A stretch of 64,000 nucleotides of DNA from Staphylotrichum longicolle (GCA_019096155.1 JAHCVI010000001.1:6820001-6884000), one strand, 5' to 3'. Positions 12,112 through 24,407 are shown, numbered from the stretch's first letter. Numbers and translations: made by a program. Notes: generated by a model not told the origin, from the sequence alone.

Positions 12112-12193
12112 GGTGGCTGGGGACGAAGGTGCCACGCAGAAGATGCGGATATGTTTGATGAGGAGAAGACAGACCGCGGTAGGGGGTCTTGTA

Positions 12194-12200
12194 CTTTATA
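12194..12200 (-). promoter_or_regulatory. TATA box of the repeat-motif gene
   Basis: The minus strand reads GGGTATAAAGTAC here, about 85 bp upstream of the ATG at 12111. The spacing suggests transcription starting some 25-30 bp further down and a short 5' UTR. Confidence 0.55.
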
Positions 12201-14340
12201 CCCATCCTAGGGCTACGATCGGGTTCTAGCAAGTCCCCAATGACCCGACTCCGGCATTTCCGGGAGGAGTGCAGTCTCCAACCACGCTTTTGGCGTTTCA
12301 TAAAAGGCCGGCATGCATATGACGTGCAGAGAGTGTTTTAGCGACACTTGGCTAAGAACACTTCAAGAGTTAAAGGCCATGACGGGCGCATATGAGTGCA
12401 TCAGGACCCTGGAGACTCAGGGCTGCTGCTCGGAAATGTAGAAGTGGTGCATTTTTTGAGGTGCTCTGAAAAGACTCAAAGTTGAGACCTTTTTAGGACG
12501 AGTATAGGCTGGCTCACCAAAATGGAGTATCTTTAAGAAAGTATGCCATTGCTCGGCTTTCACCGTGTTCGGTTGAATCTGATGACATTCCTGAGAACGG
12601 GAAGTGAAGGTTCCACATATATGTACAGAATGACAGAATGCCCAACAACATGCATGATCGGCACGGCCCGCATGCCCCACCCCCGATCCTCGACACTCAG
12701 CCTCAGCCCTACGAGGCGTGTGCTCCCATTGGACAAGATCACGAATGCAGGCGCAAAGTGAAGAGAACGAGAGCGAAAATGGGAAGGGGGACAGGGTGAA
12801 GTTAAAGGCGACAGAATCAAAATCAAAAGACCCAAAAAGTGGATGGAATCCTCAATGAAGCCCCGTCGGGGCTTGGGGCGTGTCGGGTTGGTTGACAAGC
12901 CCGTCTCTCACTGCAGCCCGTAATAACAAGAGTCGCGCATCAACTGGCACCGACATGCGCCCACTGCTAGTGTGTATGCTGCGGAGATTGCCACGTACAA
13001 AAAGTATTTTGGGCGTGATCCATTTGCATCTGATGATACTCACAGCCGAAGTGTCCAAGCCATCACGATGGGAGTCAGAACGCAGACCCAATTTCCATGT
13101 TATTCAGGCCGTGCCGTTTCCTCGTCAACAAGCTGGTGAGTAGTTTGGTTGACTGCTGCATTCCTGCATCTTGAAGACCAACTTTGGAAGCCAAGCATGA
13201 TTTTAGCAGACTCTCTTCCGACTCTCGAGGGAAGTGATGGGATTGTTCAATGCTCGACCCTAACCCTCATCCGTTTCTGGGTGGGCCCCTGCCTGGCCAA
13301 AATTCCTTGGTCTGGTTGGCCAGCTCAACTGTGGACGGAGCATTCCGTTTTCATGGGACTTCCTGCCCTCGTGAGTCGCAACAACACGCGCTTCCCGAAT
13401 CGTCACTCCTGGAGTCCAGACCCCTCTACGACAGCTTTCCTCCACCAAAATTAGGGATCGAAAACAACCCTGTGAAAGAGGTGCAGCGATGTTCAGGAAC
13501 AGTCGCCTGGGCGCTCCGTCAGCTCACGACGGCTTGCTCCTTCGGGCAAGGATCGTCGCCACCGTCCCAGACTTCTCCCCGTGTTTCCGTCTCGGTTCAG
13601 GAAGCCGCAAGTGGATGGGCTAAAACCCTTAGCGACCGTCCCAAGATGGCCACGGCGCGAAACGTTCGGGGTCCTCAAGGCTGGCGCCCATGCGCTTTCG
13701 GTTTCGCCTGATCTTGCCGGGGTGGCCAGCCAGATATTCACACTGGGCCGATCGAGGCGGGATGCTTCTTTCCCTGGGATCAGACGGAAAGCATCCACTT
13801 TTGGTTGATGGCCCTTGGCATGTCGCCTGCCCTGTTCGATGACGTAGCTGCTTGCCGGTTTCCAAGGCCCTGACGACGCGCCTGCCTTGGGCTCCAGCCG
13901 CCGTCGAGCTCGCGGGTCGTCGCTTCTGTGCCGCCGCCGTCGTGGCCCCATCGAGCCAATTTGCCCTAGCCCGGCTGCCTGCCTGCCCTGCGCCGGCGTT
14001 TTTAGCCCTTGGCGACGCCAACGGAAATTCAGGATCCTGCGAAATTCGGAGGGCACACACACACTTCCATCCGCCGCCCACACCATCTCACCAACTCACC
14101 ATTGACCTCATCCACCCCATCCCCACCATCCCACGCGAGCCCCGACTCGCGTTGCTGCCGGCTGCCCTTTTTCTCCGCCCCTTCCGTGATACCGCACCCG
14201 ACCTTGCTCCATCTGCCCGATTATCCGCTTCAGCCTTCAGCCTTCGGGCTCCCCTTTCCCCTCCGCTCGTCCTGCTGCCTGGTGCCACACCGTGATTCAA
14301 GCTGCCGCTGCCGCTGCCAGCTGACCGCCTGGAGCCGCTC

Positions 14341-14376
14341 GGTGTCGCCCTCGGTGTCGCCCTCGGTGTCGCCCTC
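14341..14376. repeat. 12-bp tandem repeat (GGTGTCGCCCTC) x3
   Basis: Three exact copies of GGTGTCGCCCTC lie in the probable 5' leader of the Zn2Cys6 transcription factor gene, about 290-320 bp upstream of the chosen ATG. Confidence 0.85.
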
Positions 14377-14663
14377 GCGCGACTCTCGTCTGCTCTTCCG
14401 TCGGGAGAGGGTGGGTTCCTTCCCGGGTCTGAAATGCTTGACCCGTGTCTTGATCTGTTATGTCTTGGCCGACTCGGGGACACGGTCTTGAGCAGACGAG
14501 ATATCCCGTAGCACCCATTCCTGCCCCGCGTCCTTCTGCCTCGCGTGTCCATGTGACGGGGAGTACGAGCAGGCACAGACGCACATCGGTCGACGAGAAA
14601 CGCGGGTTGGCTGCCAACAGCCTCAAAGCTGCCCATAAGGCTGGCAGGCCGCCCCCGCAGAAG

Positions 14664-17326
14664 ATGAGCGACCTCCCCATCACGCCGACCACCCAAACCT
14701 TCCCCCCCTCTCTCGCCAACTCGACCGACAGCCCCTCGGCCGCCTCGGCGTCAGCCAGTCTCAGGAAGGAGAGGGGAGCGATAGCAGCACAGGTCAGTGC
14801 AGTCTGGGCCAGCGGGGGAACCCTTCTGGCACCCTCCCCTCGTCTACCGTCCGTGTCTGACGCCTTCAGGCCTGTGATACTTGTCGTAGCCGTAAGCAGA
14901 GATGCGACGAACAACGGCCCAAGTGCGGCACATGCCAGAAGTTCCGCCTCGAGTGCAACTACCGAGAGCCCCAGCCAACCAAGTAGGCTGCCCTGCCGGC
15001 CTGGTCCCTTGTCCGGGTCTCCCACTGACGCTGCCGCAGGAAGGACAAGACGCTCGTTGAAATCCTCGACCGGATCAAGAGCTTGGAGGGCAAGATTGAC
15101 AGCTTGAGCCACCGGCAGTCTGTGGCATCCTCGGCCGCGCCGTTTCCAGTACAACCGAGCTCACTGCCGTCGCCGCTCCCGACCACCCAGCAGGGCGTGC
15201 TTGGCCCGTCCGCTCCCTCTGCCTCAGCTTACCAATTCCCCGAGGCGTCTATTGTCCCCTCGTCGGGGGACGCGCACTACCAATATGTCTCTTCAGTCCA
15301 CCAGATGCTCAAATGGCCGGCCATCCAGCAACTCTTTGCCTCGGTGCAGTCGAAGCTGCCCAACATCGACTTGTCTGCACCCGAAAGAGAGGGCCCGGCA
15401 AGCATGGTCGCGCTCCGCCGGGCCAGGATCCAGAATCTGCCAACAGACATCCCGACCCCCATGCCACGGGATTCTGGCATGGGTATCGTTGATCCGGTCA
15501 CGGGCCATGAGGCCATAACCATTTCTGAGCTGAACTGGGAGACGATGCAGAGACTGAGCAAAGCCTACTTCGACACCATCAATCTTCTGTGCCCCATCCT
15601 CAACCGACAGTCCTTCATGTCCGACACGCTTCCCAACTTATTCAACAACGGATTCAGTCGGGACATGCAGTCGACCATTGCTTTTCTGGTTTTCGCCCTG
15701 GGAGAGGTTGCCCTTGAAGGCATCGATGGTCTGCGCCTCCACGTCTACAACGGCCGGGCAAGCGGTGTGAAGGGGGGCAGCAAGGATCGCCCGCCCGGGC
15801 TGGAACTCTTCAACGAGGCGAGGCGCCGAATGGGCTTCAACCTGACGGAATGCAGCCTCGAGAATGTCCAGATATTTGCGCTTGCCAGGTAAGGAAACCA
15901 CACAATCGAGGGTCGCGTTTCGGTTGATCTTACAGTTCACAGTATTTACTATGGGACGTGCTTTTATCCCCTGGTTGGTGCCCCACGACAGTTTGTCCGG
16001 CCTCGCGCGTTGCTGAACAGCAGTAGGACTTTTGGAGGATGAACACGTTCGCGTCCATGGCCAGCCAGGCGCTCATTACCAGGTACTATTGGGCCCCCAA
16101 CTGCGTTGCGCGTTACTAACATGTCGCAGCACCCGAGCGCGTCGTCTTCCGGGCAGGCAGATCTGACGCGACGAGCCTTTTGGCATTGCTCGATCATGGA
16201 GACGTATGTGCCTACTCGTTGCAATTGGGCTGGCGGTCTGACATTGCTAGCGGCCTGAACTCGAACTCGGATTCCCGCTCACAGGGCTGGAGAGAATGGA
16301 ATCGGCCGTCGGACTCCCAGATTTCAGCGGTCCGATGTGCGAGAAGACCACCATAGCAACCAGGAGTCGTTTTTTCAGGAGCACTTTGCCTCACAGATTG
16401 TCCTACGGCGAATTTTGGTGGACTTTCACAACGTCTTGACTCAGGGCGAGTTTCTCTGAACAACCCCCCCCCCCCCCTTTCCTCCCTTGCAAATTCCTAA
16501 CGGCCCGCTCTACAGGCACGACTTCTTCCTTCGGGACCCATTCCGCGCCGTTCAACCATCGTCCCCCGGCCCCGGAGTCAGTCAAATCACCCTTCACCAG
16601 CTCGCCCTTCAACTCGAGCAATGGCGCGGCATGCTCCCCGCCCACCTCCGCTGGCGCGAAGACTCTCCCGGCGCGTTCCCCAACAGCCACGCCGGCGAAC
16701 TTTACAACGCCTCCCTCTTCACCCCGGCCACGACTCCCATCTCCCCTCCATACCCAACCCCCAACACCCCCAATCCCAGCAACCCCAACCCCAGCACGCG
16801 CCCCCAAACCCCTGGCCCCGGCCTCATCCCCGCCGACCCCTTAATGTTCACAACCGACCTCGACCTGCCCCCGCCCCGCTACCCGTACCTCCTCGACATC
16901 CAGGTCGCCCTCCTGCGCTCCCGCTACTACTACACCAAGTACCTCATCCACCGGCCCTACCTGTACAAGGCCCTGCACCATCCGGACGCCATGTCCCACG
17001 ACGACGCCGTTGGTGTCGCCGAGTGTCTCAAGGCCTGCCTCAAGTGGCCCGTCGCCATGTCCCCCACGGCCCGCCACAAGCGGCTCGTGCCGTGCACCTT
17101 CTTCTTCACGCAGAATTTCTTTGGGATCCTCGTGCTGCTGCACCTGAGCCGGACGGTGCCCATCCTCAGGCGGATCCGTGGCGGGCTGTGCGGGGAGCGG
17201 TTCGAGCTGGACGCGGGCGAGACGGTGGGGCTGTACCTGGACTGGGTGCGGGATCTGAGGGAGGTGGACAAGGGGACGGAGTGGCATTGGGAGGTGGTGA
17301 AGGGGATTTATGGGTTGGAGGAATAG
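14664..17326 (+). CDS. Zn2Cys6 fungal transcription factor, multi-exon, with apparent frameshift
   Basis: Splicing 14793-14869 and 14983-15039 joins a binuclear cluster with spacing C-x2-C-x6-C-x6-C-x2-C-x6-C (ACDTCRSRKQRC onward), followed by a short helical dimerisation stretch (KDKTLVEILDRIKSLEGKI). The middle exons encode a fungal-specific transcription factor domain: LNWETMQRLSKAYFDTINLL, DFWRMNTFASMASQALIT and DLTRRAFWHCSIMET are typical motifs. Further introns fit at 15889-15942, 15974-16026, about 16083-16137, about 16208-16250 and 16450-16515, giving roughly 750 residues. Two of these junctions need unusual splice sites, and near 16333 the frame must shift by one base between DFSGP and HHSNQESFFQEHF, so the gene is either damaged or the sequence has an error. 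An in-frame ATG at 14460 would add 68 residues. A nuclear DNA-binding regulator is implied; the target is unknown. It is tail-to-tail with the transporter gene. Confidence 0.8.
16464..16477. repeat. C14 homopolymer in an intron of the Zn2Cys6 gene
   Basis: Fourteen consecutive C residues lie inside the predicted last intron (16450-16515). Runs of this length are prone to length error in sequencing and to slippage in vivo. Confidence 0.85.
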
Positions 17327-18695
17327 GGGGTTGCGCGTATCTCTTTCTCTTTGCATGAGAGAGAGAAAGAAAGAGAGCTTGTGGGATTGTGTGAGAGAAT
17401 GAGATAGGGAGAATGGGGGAGAGAGACGGAACGGGGGGGTACGGTGTGGGTTGGCGAGAGGAGTGAGAGTTGAGGTGGTATGGGGAGGGTGCGGAGGAAG
17501 TAGGGAGGTGGCTGAGAGCGTTTGGGTCGCGGGCTAGGGAAGGATTATACCGCCTGGGATGAAAGCCGGAGAGGGACGGGGTGAAGGATGTTGGGCACCG
17601 AGTAAAGATGTTGGATCGGGAGTCAAGTGAGGTTGGAGAAGCAGCAAGAGACTCTGCAAAGACGGTGGCGTTATTTGACGGACGATTGGGCGGGCGCGCA
17701 TTCAGACTGACACGTCTGTGGAAAGCACTCCTCTTACAACTTTGGGACAGGTGATGGAATCCAGGTGGCCATGGGCGAAGCTGCGCGTGGCGGAGTTTGG
17801 TGTTCACCAGCCAGCTACCTACAATACTTCCTGGATACAGATTCAAATGTATTTTTGGAATACATCAACACCTCTGTCCTCCTCCCCAAGTGTTAGAGAG
17901 ACAGACCTGTAGGCATTGAAGGGAGACTAGGAACCAACTCGGTCGTGTACCTAGAGAACCACACCTCACGCCCCATGATGCATCTAAATAATGCCGCGCT
18001 TGGGAAAGTCACGGTACTACCTCGATGGCTTGATCACTTGATCTTACCCCTTTAACAGGACGTGTGAACGTGACGGACTTGTGCACTGACTCAAGCTCAG
18101 CGGTGAGAGTCAGCGTCGCCGTGCCAAGTGACAAGATTTCCCTCGACCACACAGAACCTGCATCACCAAAAGCACGGCCATATCAACGTCTCTGAGCACA
18201 CGCTCTCAGGAATTGCTGAGATACACCGATACTCAAATCGAGGCCCAGGAAAAGTGTTGTTCTCGACGTGGTCCAGCCAGTACTCGTCGTCCATAAGCCC
18301 AGACGAGCAACCACCCACCACCCACCCTGTATCCTCGCCCCCCAAGGAACATCTCAACCGCCCCAAGACTCTCAAACACATCATGCAAAACAACTAAGAC
18401 AGGGCGCCCAAACATGTAAAACAGACAAGACATTCAGAAACGTGCCAAGAGGACGAGACGGAGCCAAGTGCGGGTATGCAAAACAGAATGTAGTCAAAAG
18501 ACCAAATGCAGATGATGATATCCTCAAAACTTGGTATTCTAATTATCGTCATTCATGATGCGACGCCCAACCCAGAAACGCCCATGCTCATGACGGGTCT
18601 ATGCACAGATGCGCAGACAAACCAAAAACAAAAACAGAGCAATATGCAGATGCCAGATACAAAAACCCAATCCATCCTCAAGGGCGGCGTTGCGC
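17327..18695. other. Convergent 3' flanks of the Zn2Cys6 and transporter genes
   Basis: GA-rich sequence follows the Zn2Cys6 stop codon, then a mixed region without a credible coding frame, then sequence flanking the 3' end of the minus-strand transporter. Nothing else was recognised. Confidence 0.5.
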
Positions 18696-20818
18696 CTACC
18701 CCGAAGACGACGACGCCACACTCTTGGACTTTTCATTGAGCCCCTGCTCCTTTCCTTTCCCCTTGCCCGCCTCGCTCCTGTGATGCTTCTCCCCCAACGG
18801 CGCCCCCAAGACGCCGACGTCGGTCGTCTTCCTGAAGTACTCCATGACTTGCTCGTTCCACTCCTCGTCGAGTCCGTCGTCGACGGCCGCCGACGGCTCG
18901 CCGCCCACCTCCTGCTCCATGCGCGAGCGCTCCTTGCCGGCCCACTCGGAGCGCATGTCCTCAATCTTTTGCTTGGTGTCGAGCTCGGGGTTGTAGTTCT
19001 TGCCGACGCCGCGCAGGCGCTCCCAGAGCGAGAGGTGCTTGGGGTGGATGGCGATGCCGTGGTACTCGGCGTCGCGGCCAGCGCGGATATAGGTCCAGCG
19101 GCGCTCCTGCTCCTTGAGGTCGAGCCCCGTCGTGTCCGGGAGGAAGAGCCAGGTGAGCAGCATGCCCGCGAGGCCGAACCAGGGGACGACGTAGAACTTG
19201 GTCTGCGTGTCAATGTAGTTGTAGAGGACAGAGGCGAGGAGTGCGCCCGCCTTGCCGATGCAAGCGGAGAAGCCGTGGGCGGAGGCGCGGATCGGAGTGG
19301 GGAAGACCTCGCCGGCGACGAGGAAGGTGACGCTGTTGGGACCGAACTGGTTGAAGAACGAGGAGAGGAAGTACATGGCTTGGAAGGCCTTGATGCCGGC
19401 GGGAGAGGTGTAGTATTCGTAGTTGAAGGCCGGGATGACGAACATGATGAAGCACATGAGGAATCCGACTTGCTGCATCATCTTGCGGCCGTAGAACTTG
19501 TTGTCGATGAGGATCGAGGCAAGGTAGTAGCCGACGAGCGAGACAATGACGTTGTACAGGTTCCAGATCCAGCCCGTCATGACCGAGGACGGGTTGTTGC
19601 TGAGGACGGCGATGAACTGGGCCTGGAAAAGCTTGTTGCCGTAGAAGAAGACGTCGTTGCAGAACCAGGTGCCGGCTGTGGCGAGCAGGCGGCCGCCAAA
19701 GAAGGAGCCAGCCATGCGCAGCGAGTCGACGTCGTAGCCCGTCACGTTGCTCTTCTTCTTGGCCGCGGCGAGCTGCCGGCCGGCGTGGGGCATCTTGTAC
19801 GCACGGTAGTAGACCAGCCAGAGGGTGCCGACGGCGGGGATGGCAAACGATACACGCCAGATCCACTGCACGGTCGTCGTGCCATACGGCGGGTTACCGT
19901 CACCGTGGTGGAAGATTAGGAGGAGGATAATGAGCATGGCCTGGTTGATCAGCTGGCCCCAACCCTGCATCAGGAACGCCATGGTGACCTTGCGGCCGCG
20001 GTGCAGGCGATCCTCACGGGTCGATAGCTTGCCGGCAGACACAGCATTCTCCATTGACGATGTGGCAGTAATGGGGTATTCGCCGCCAACGCCGAAGCCT
20101 AGGTATTTGTTAGCACGGACCGGTGCCTAAACTTTCCAGTGAACGTACCATAGAAGAAGAGCGACCAGGCATAGCAGATGACCCAGCCTTGGAGGTTTAA
20201 CCCCCAGCTGGCGGTGATCATGAGAAGACCGACAAACATGATGGCAGCGTCCTGGATCAGACCCCAGCGGCGGCCGATCCAGTCGCCAATGATGCCCACA
20301 ACCACCTGACCGACCATGATGCCGATAACTTCAAGGTAGGTGACCGAAGCGATCCAATTGGCGCTGCATTCTGTGGCGTGCTTCCCCCAGCACTGCGGCC
20401 AGGCAGAGCGGAAGAGCGGCTCGAGGTTGCCAATGCTGAAAAGGACATAGCCCTCGAGACCGAGGCCGGCGCCGGGCAGGACGGCGTTGCGGAAGTACCA
20501 GGATACGGGGCTGAGGGGATCGGCCTTCATCATGCTGCCAATTGCTTTCAGCTCCTTCTTGGCCTCTTCATTCTGGACCTTGTTGACGAAGGCGATGCGT
20601 TGGCGGAGCGGCAAGTCGGCCCAGTAGGTACCGTCTGGGGTGTAGCAGTCGTCTGGGTGTGTCAGATAGGCAAAGATGGAGCGCTCCTCGCCCTCGGTGC
20701 CAGGAACGGCGCCCCGGGGGAAGTGGTCGTGCTCATTGCCCGTGGCCGGGCCATGGGGCACGGGGATCTCGCCGACGCTTGGATCATGGCGATCGTGATG
20801 CCGAACGCGGTCGGCCAT
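18696..20818 (-). CDS. MFS transporter of the phosphate:H+ symporter type, 690 aa
   Basis: Two exons joined across a 50-bp intron (20099-20148, GTACGT...CTAACA...CTAG) encode 690 residues. About 12 hydrophobic segments follow a polar N-terminal region of roughly 120 residues; the loop motif GDWIGRRWG is the MFS A-motif position. GVGGEYPITATSS, FNQFGPNSVTFLVAGEVFPT and IRASAHGFSACIGKAGA match the conserved helices 4, 10 and 11 of the Pho84-like PHS family, whose members import inorganic phosphate, or related phosphates such as glycerophosphoinositol, with protons at the plasma membrane. The polar C-terminal tail of about 130 residues and the long N-terminus make it longer than Pho84. The substrate is inferred from family only; other anions or sugar phosphates are possible. 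No CACGTG motif lies in the first 1.5 kb upstream. Confidence 0.88.
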
Positions 20819-23301
20819 TGCCAGGGAGCCGGGCGTCCCGGCGTGTTGTGATTTGGAGTGTCTGTGTTCTTAGGCTCCTGTGCTTCCTCGTGTGGATTTT
20901 GTCCTGACGCAAGTCAAGATGCTTGGCGTGGCGAAGATCCTGGGTGGGAAAAAGGAAGGAAGCTTTGGTGGGTGATGAGGTTTGAGGGGAGGAATGAGGA
21001 GAGAGAATGCCTGAAGATGGAAGGAGAGGTGAGAGGTGAGAGGTGCTAGGAAAGAGAGTGGAAGAGGGCGAGGGGGCCCTAGAAGAGCTTTGAGAGAAGC
21101 GAGCTTGGTCCGATCCAGGTGGATTGTGCAGCGGAGGGACCAGAGTCAACTTATCAAGCCCGTGGAGAGAGCAAGTGGAGGAGGGGCAAGGCATGGGATG
21201 GGATGCATGGGATGGAACCTCCGTCGCAGTGTATTGCAGGTATTGCAGGCGAGTGCAGGTACGGGGTGCCCGGTACGTACTGTACCCAGTTTCCCCCCCC
21301 GAGAGAGAAAAGGGCAGGCCGACCAATGGCGCATCGTGTCGGCAGAAAAATATTGTCTCGATTGTGCCTGGGAGGCGAACCTGGGGGGCAGTTCCCAGAA
21401 CCGGCATCTCCACCCACTCCATGACCTCAGCGGGCTGATCCTAGCACCCGTGCTCCGCCGTGGCATCTCACAGCCAGAAACAGCCAGAGCAAGCCTTCGC
21501 GGGTCTCGGCGTGGCACGATTTCCCGACAACTGATGCAGGCCAAAGAGGGGTCCGTTGGAGGGGTCTTTCCCTTGAACTCCCTTGGGACCCCGTGCTAGC
21601 CGTGGCCCTCGACTAGTTCCTGCCCTCGCTGAGAACTCTCCTCCCACGCCCCAATTCGGCTCCTGCCGCCACGGACCCCATTCGGCAGGTGCTCGCGTGT
21701 CACTCCCAGCCCACCTCTTCCCACGTCCACACGGCCCTTTCTTCAAGAGGAAACCCGGTCTTGACGGTTTACAAAAAAAAGAAAAAGAATCTTGCAACAA
21801 ATGCTGCGGTGAATGTTAGCATACAATCATTGCACAACAGCCACTGAAGCCCCCTCAAGTAAGGGCCGTATTCGCTGACCCGAGGATCTGACCCTGACCA
21901 TCTCCACCCGCTCTCAACGGGGTTCTGCTCTGCGCTGCCTCGCGACTCGAGTCCAGATGGGTCTGGTCTGCCGACTGAGACTGTCGGAATCCTAAAATGT
22001 GGAGTCCCGGCCCCTCCGTCGCATCCCACCCGCGCCTCACCGCCTAGGCCGTCAATTGTCACTTCGTGTTGCGCTGTCTATCAACTGATTCTCATGTCGA
22101 GAACATCAATCCAACACGACGCGTTCGCGATCAGGTCTTGGTGCCAAGTCATCCCCCAGATCCCAAGACGGGAACAAGCAACCCAAGAAGTGCTTGTCCA
22201 GCAGATCACAGCAGCCAAGCTGCCTTGGCCCTTGGCCTTCATGGAGATGGTCATGATGGCAACGACTGCCCCCCGATCCCCTTGGCAGAAACGTAACGAC
22301 TCTCGAGCGACCCTCTTTCTGTCCCACCCTCCGGAGCCCGCCAAGCCCGCCCTCGACCTGCAAAAAAAACCAAACGGCGATGGCGCAGATCTCGCATCGA
22401 GTTTAAAACCAGCCAACCACAGCGGGCGCCCCACCCACGTGGGAGCTCGATTGGGTCCGGGGCTCCCCTTCGACCCGGCAGAGCACAGCAAGCGGCACGA
22501 CCTCGAGCCCCGCCCAACAGCTCGTGATGTCACTGATTGGCCGCACCCTCGAGCAAAACCCCGAATTTCCGCAACGATCAGATGGAGGCGACAGGGACGG
22601 CTCCCACGGGCTCGCGCTTGGCACGCGCATTGGCCGGCTGCCAAGTCGCCTCTAGTCGCCAGCCAAGCGGCACCAATGCGGCCAGAGAAAGCCCGCTGCA
22701 ACCTCAGCCCAACGTCGCCAGACAAGTGTCGCGTGCCTCCCTTCCCGATTCAACATTTTCTCTTTTTGCGGCTCTCGCCATGTTGCCGCAGTCTGCCGTT
22801 GATTAGCGTGTTCGTCTGAGTTTGATTCCGACGTCGGCGGCAGTTCGCACACACACAGACACACACAGAGACAACACACCCGGTTGAACCCTCCGAGACT
22901 ATCTTTGGCCCAGGCCCAATCCTGTGGTACCGGGATTCAGCTACGTAACGAGAAGGACTTGCCCTTCCTGTGCTTCCCGTGGGGTAAGACATGCACGACA
23001 AAGTCTAGACTTGCTCGGTATCTACCAAGCAGGCTGCCTGACTTTGAGTTGTGGGGAACTTCCTATTTCCTCCTCCCCTCTCCTGGATACTCCTCCTCCT
23101 CCTCCTCCCACGCCTCATGGGACCCCCGCGGCTAGGACCGGTCACACGGGCCAGAGAAGAACACAGCGGGATACCGAGACTGCCCTGTGCTGTGCTGGAA
23201 TCCCGCGCCGAGAGAGGACATTCAGCGGGGGTTGTCGAAGCAGCCGAGACGTGACACTTGGATAGAGGGATTCTGGGACACAATGTTTCGTTTCCTCTTA
23301 C

Positions 23302-23434
23302 AGCCCGAGTCTCCCTCGAGTCTCTATTGGTCGCACAGCCTCGAGCTGACCGCCTTCACACTCTAGCCCGAGCAGCCCGAGTCTCTTTCCCGAGTCGCGA
23401 TTGGTCGCACACCTCAAAGCTGAGCGCATTCCAC
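23302..23434. repeat. Two imperfect ~60-bp tandem repeats, each with a CCAAT box
   Basis: Units start at 23302 and 23374. Both begin AGCCCGAGTCTC and share ATTGGTCGCACA and AGCTGA blocks at matching spacing. ATTGG (CCAAT on the other strand) is at 23326-23330 and 23400-23404, 74 bp apart. The role is unknown; CCAAT is the core site of the HAP complex. Confidence 0.75.
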
Positions 23435-23796
23435 TTACAACCCCGGCAGAGCCCGTTCTGCTTTACATGTCAAGACACACCGTCCTAAAGTCACACACAT
23501 CCCGCAAAACAACCACGAGTGCAATCTGATATGTTATATTCCAGCCTCTCCTCCTCGGTCAAGCTGTCTTGGTTTGCTTCCCATTTTCCGTTCAACCACC
23601 GCCCCCATCTTTTCCTCCTACCCACCATGGCCCCTCCCTCCCCGAGAAACCCAAACTTGCCAAAAGCAAGATATACAGAAGAAACGACACACAGACAAGT
23701 GTAAGTAAGTGAGGTAAAAGCAGGCGAGCAGCGCTCCGGGTGCAGGACGAGCAGACGGGGGAAAAGAGTAAAACAACGAACAACAGTCATCGACAG

Positions 23797-23829
23797 AGCA
23801 GCAGCGGCAGCAGCAGCAGCAGCAGCAGA
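23797..23829. repeat. (CAG)n microsatellite
   Basis: A run of CAG units interrupted once by CGG, in the non-coding 3' flank of RIM15. Confidence 0.8.
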
Positions 23830-24407
23830 ACGCAAGGCAACGCATCGCAGAATAACAAACCACCCAACCAACCAACCCATCGCTCCACTGAAACATCCCC
23901 ATCGCATGCCATAACCATAGATCGCATCAACCCCCCCGCCACCACCCCGTCCCATCCCACCGGAACGGACGCCCTGCTCTGCTCCAGCTCCATTGATGCC
24001 GCCACACCCTGCGCCTTGCGCCTATGCCATGCCGGTGTCCAGCCTCGCGATGAAAACAGCAAACAAAAGCAGAGAAGGGTGAAAACAAAGAAAAAGAAAA
24101 GGTGCAGTGCAGTCCAGTATGACGTTGCTGTGAGGATGCAATCTCAGTCCAGTCCATGGCCTCCATGTTCCCCCTCCCTTCCACCAAATATCCGATCCAA
24201 TCCGATCCGTCCCTCCGGGAACGCCGCGCTAAAAAAACAGAACTGGCAAAACAAGTAGCAGCACATAAGGAAAAAAAAGAAAGAGGAGTAAAAGGGGAGG
24301 AGTAAACAAAGGAAGTTGTAGTTCTTGCGTCGGACATCACAACACCAGCTGGCTTGTCAACCACCGCTGTTTGCGTGAATTGTGACGGATGTGATAAGGT
24401 GTGTGTA

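Larger units (their letters stand above)
12112..14663. other. Intergenic region with divergent promoters
   Basis: This holds the promoter of the minus-strand gene at 11128-12111 and the promoter and probable 5' UTR of the plus-strand Zn2Cys6 gene. Long overlapping minus-strand frames at 13.5-14.1 kb have no recognisable content. From about 14.05 kb the plus strand becomes C/T- and CA-rich, typical of a fungal leader. A 12-bp tandem repeat at 14341-14376 is listed separately. Confidence 0.45.
20819..24407. other. Upstream region of the transporter and 3' flank of RIM15
   Basis: The first 0.5 kb is the transporter promoter and leader, CT-rich on the minus strand. Frames at 21.0-22.8 kb overlap on both strands and show no recognisable protein. 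A CCAAT-containing tandem repeat is at 23302-23434 and a CAG microsatellite at 23797-23829. From about 23.5 kb on, the sequence is probably the 3' UTR and flank of RIM15. Confidence 0.45.

Noticed and set aside
13493..14086. 197-codon minus-strand frame
   Set aside because: It lies in the promoter/leader region of the Zn2Cys6 gene, with random composition and no domain.
22430..22440. CACGTG site as a Pho4/NUC-1 element for the transporter
   Set aside because: It is 1.6 kb upstream of the start and isolated; such a hexamer occurs by chance many times in this window.
22094..22819. 241-codon plus-strand frame opening with ATG
   Set aside because: Arg/Pro/Ala-rich by base composition only, overlapped by several minus-strand frames, no motif or splice context.
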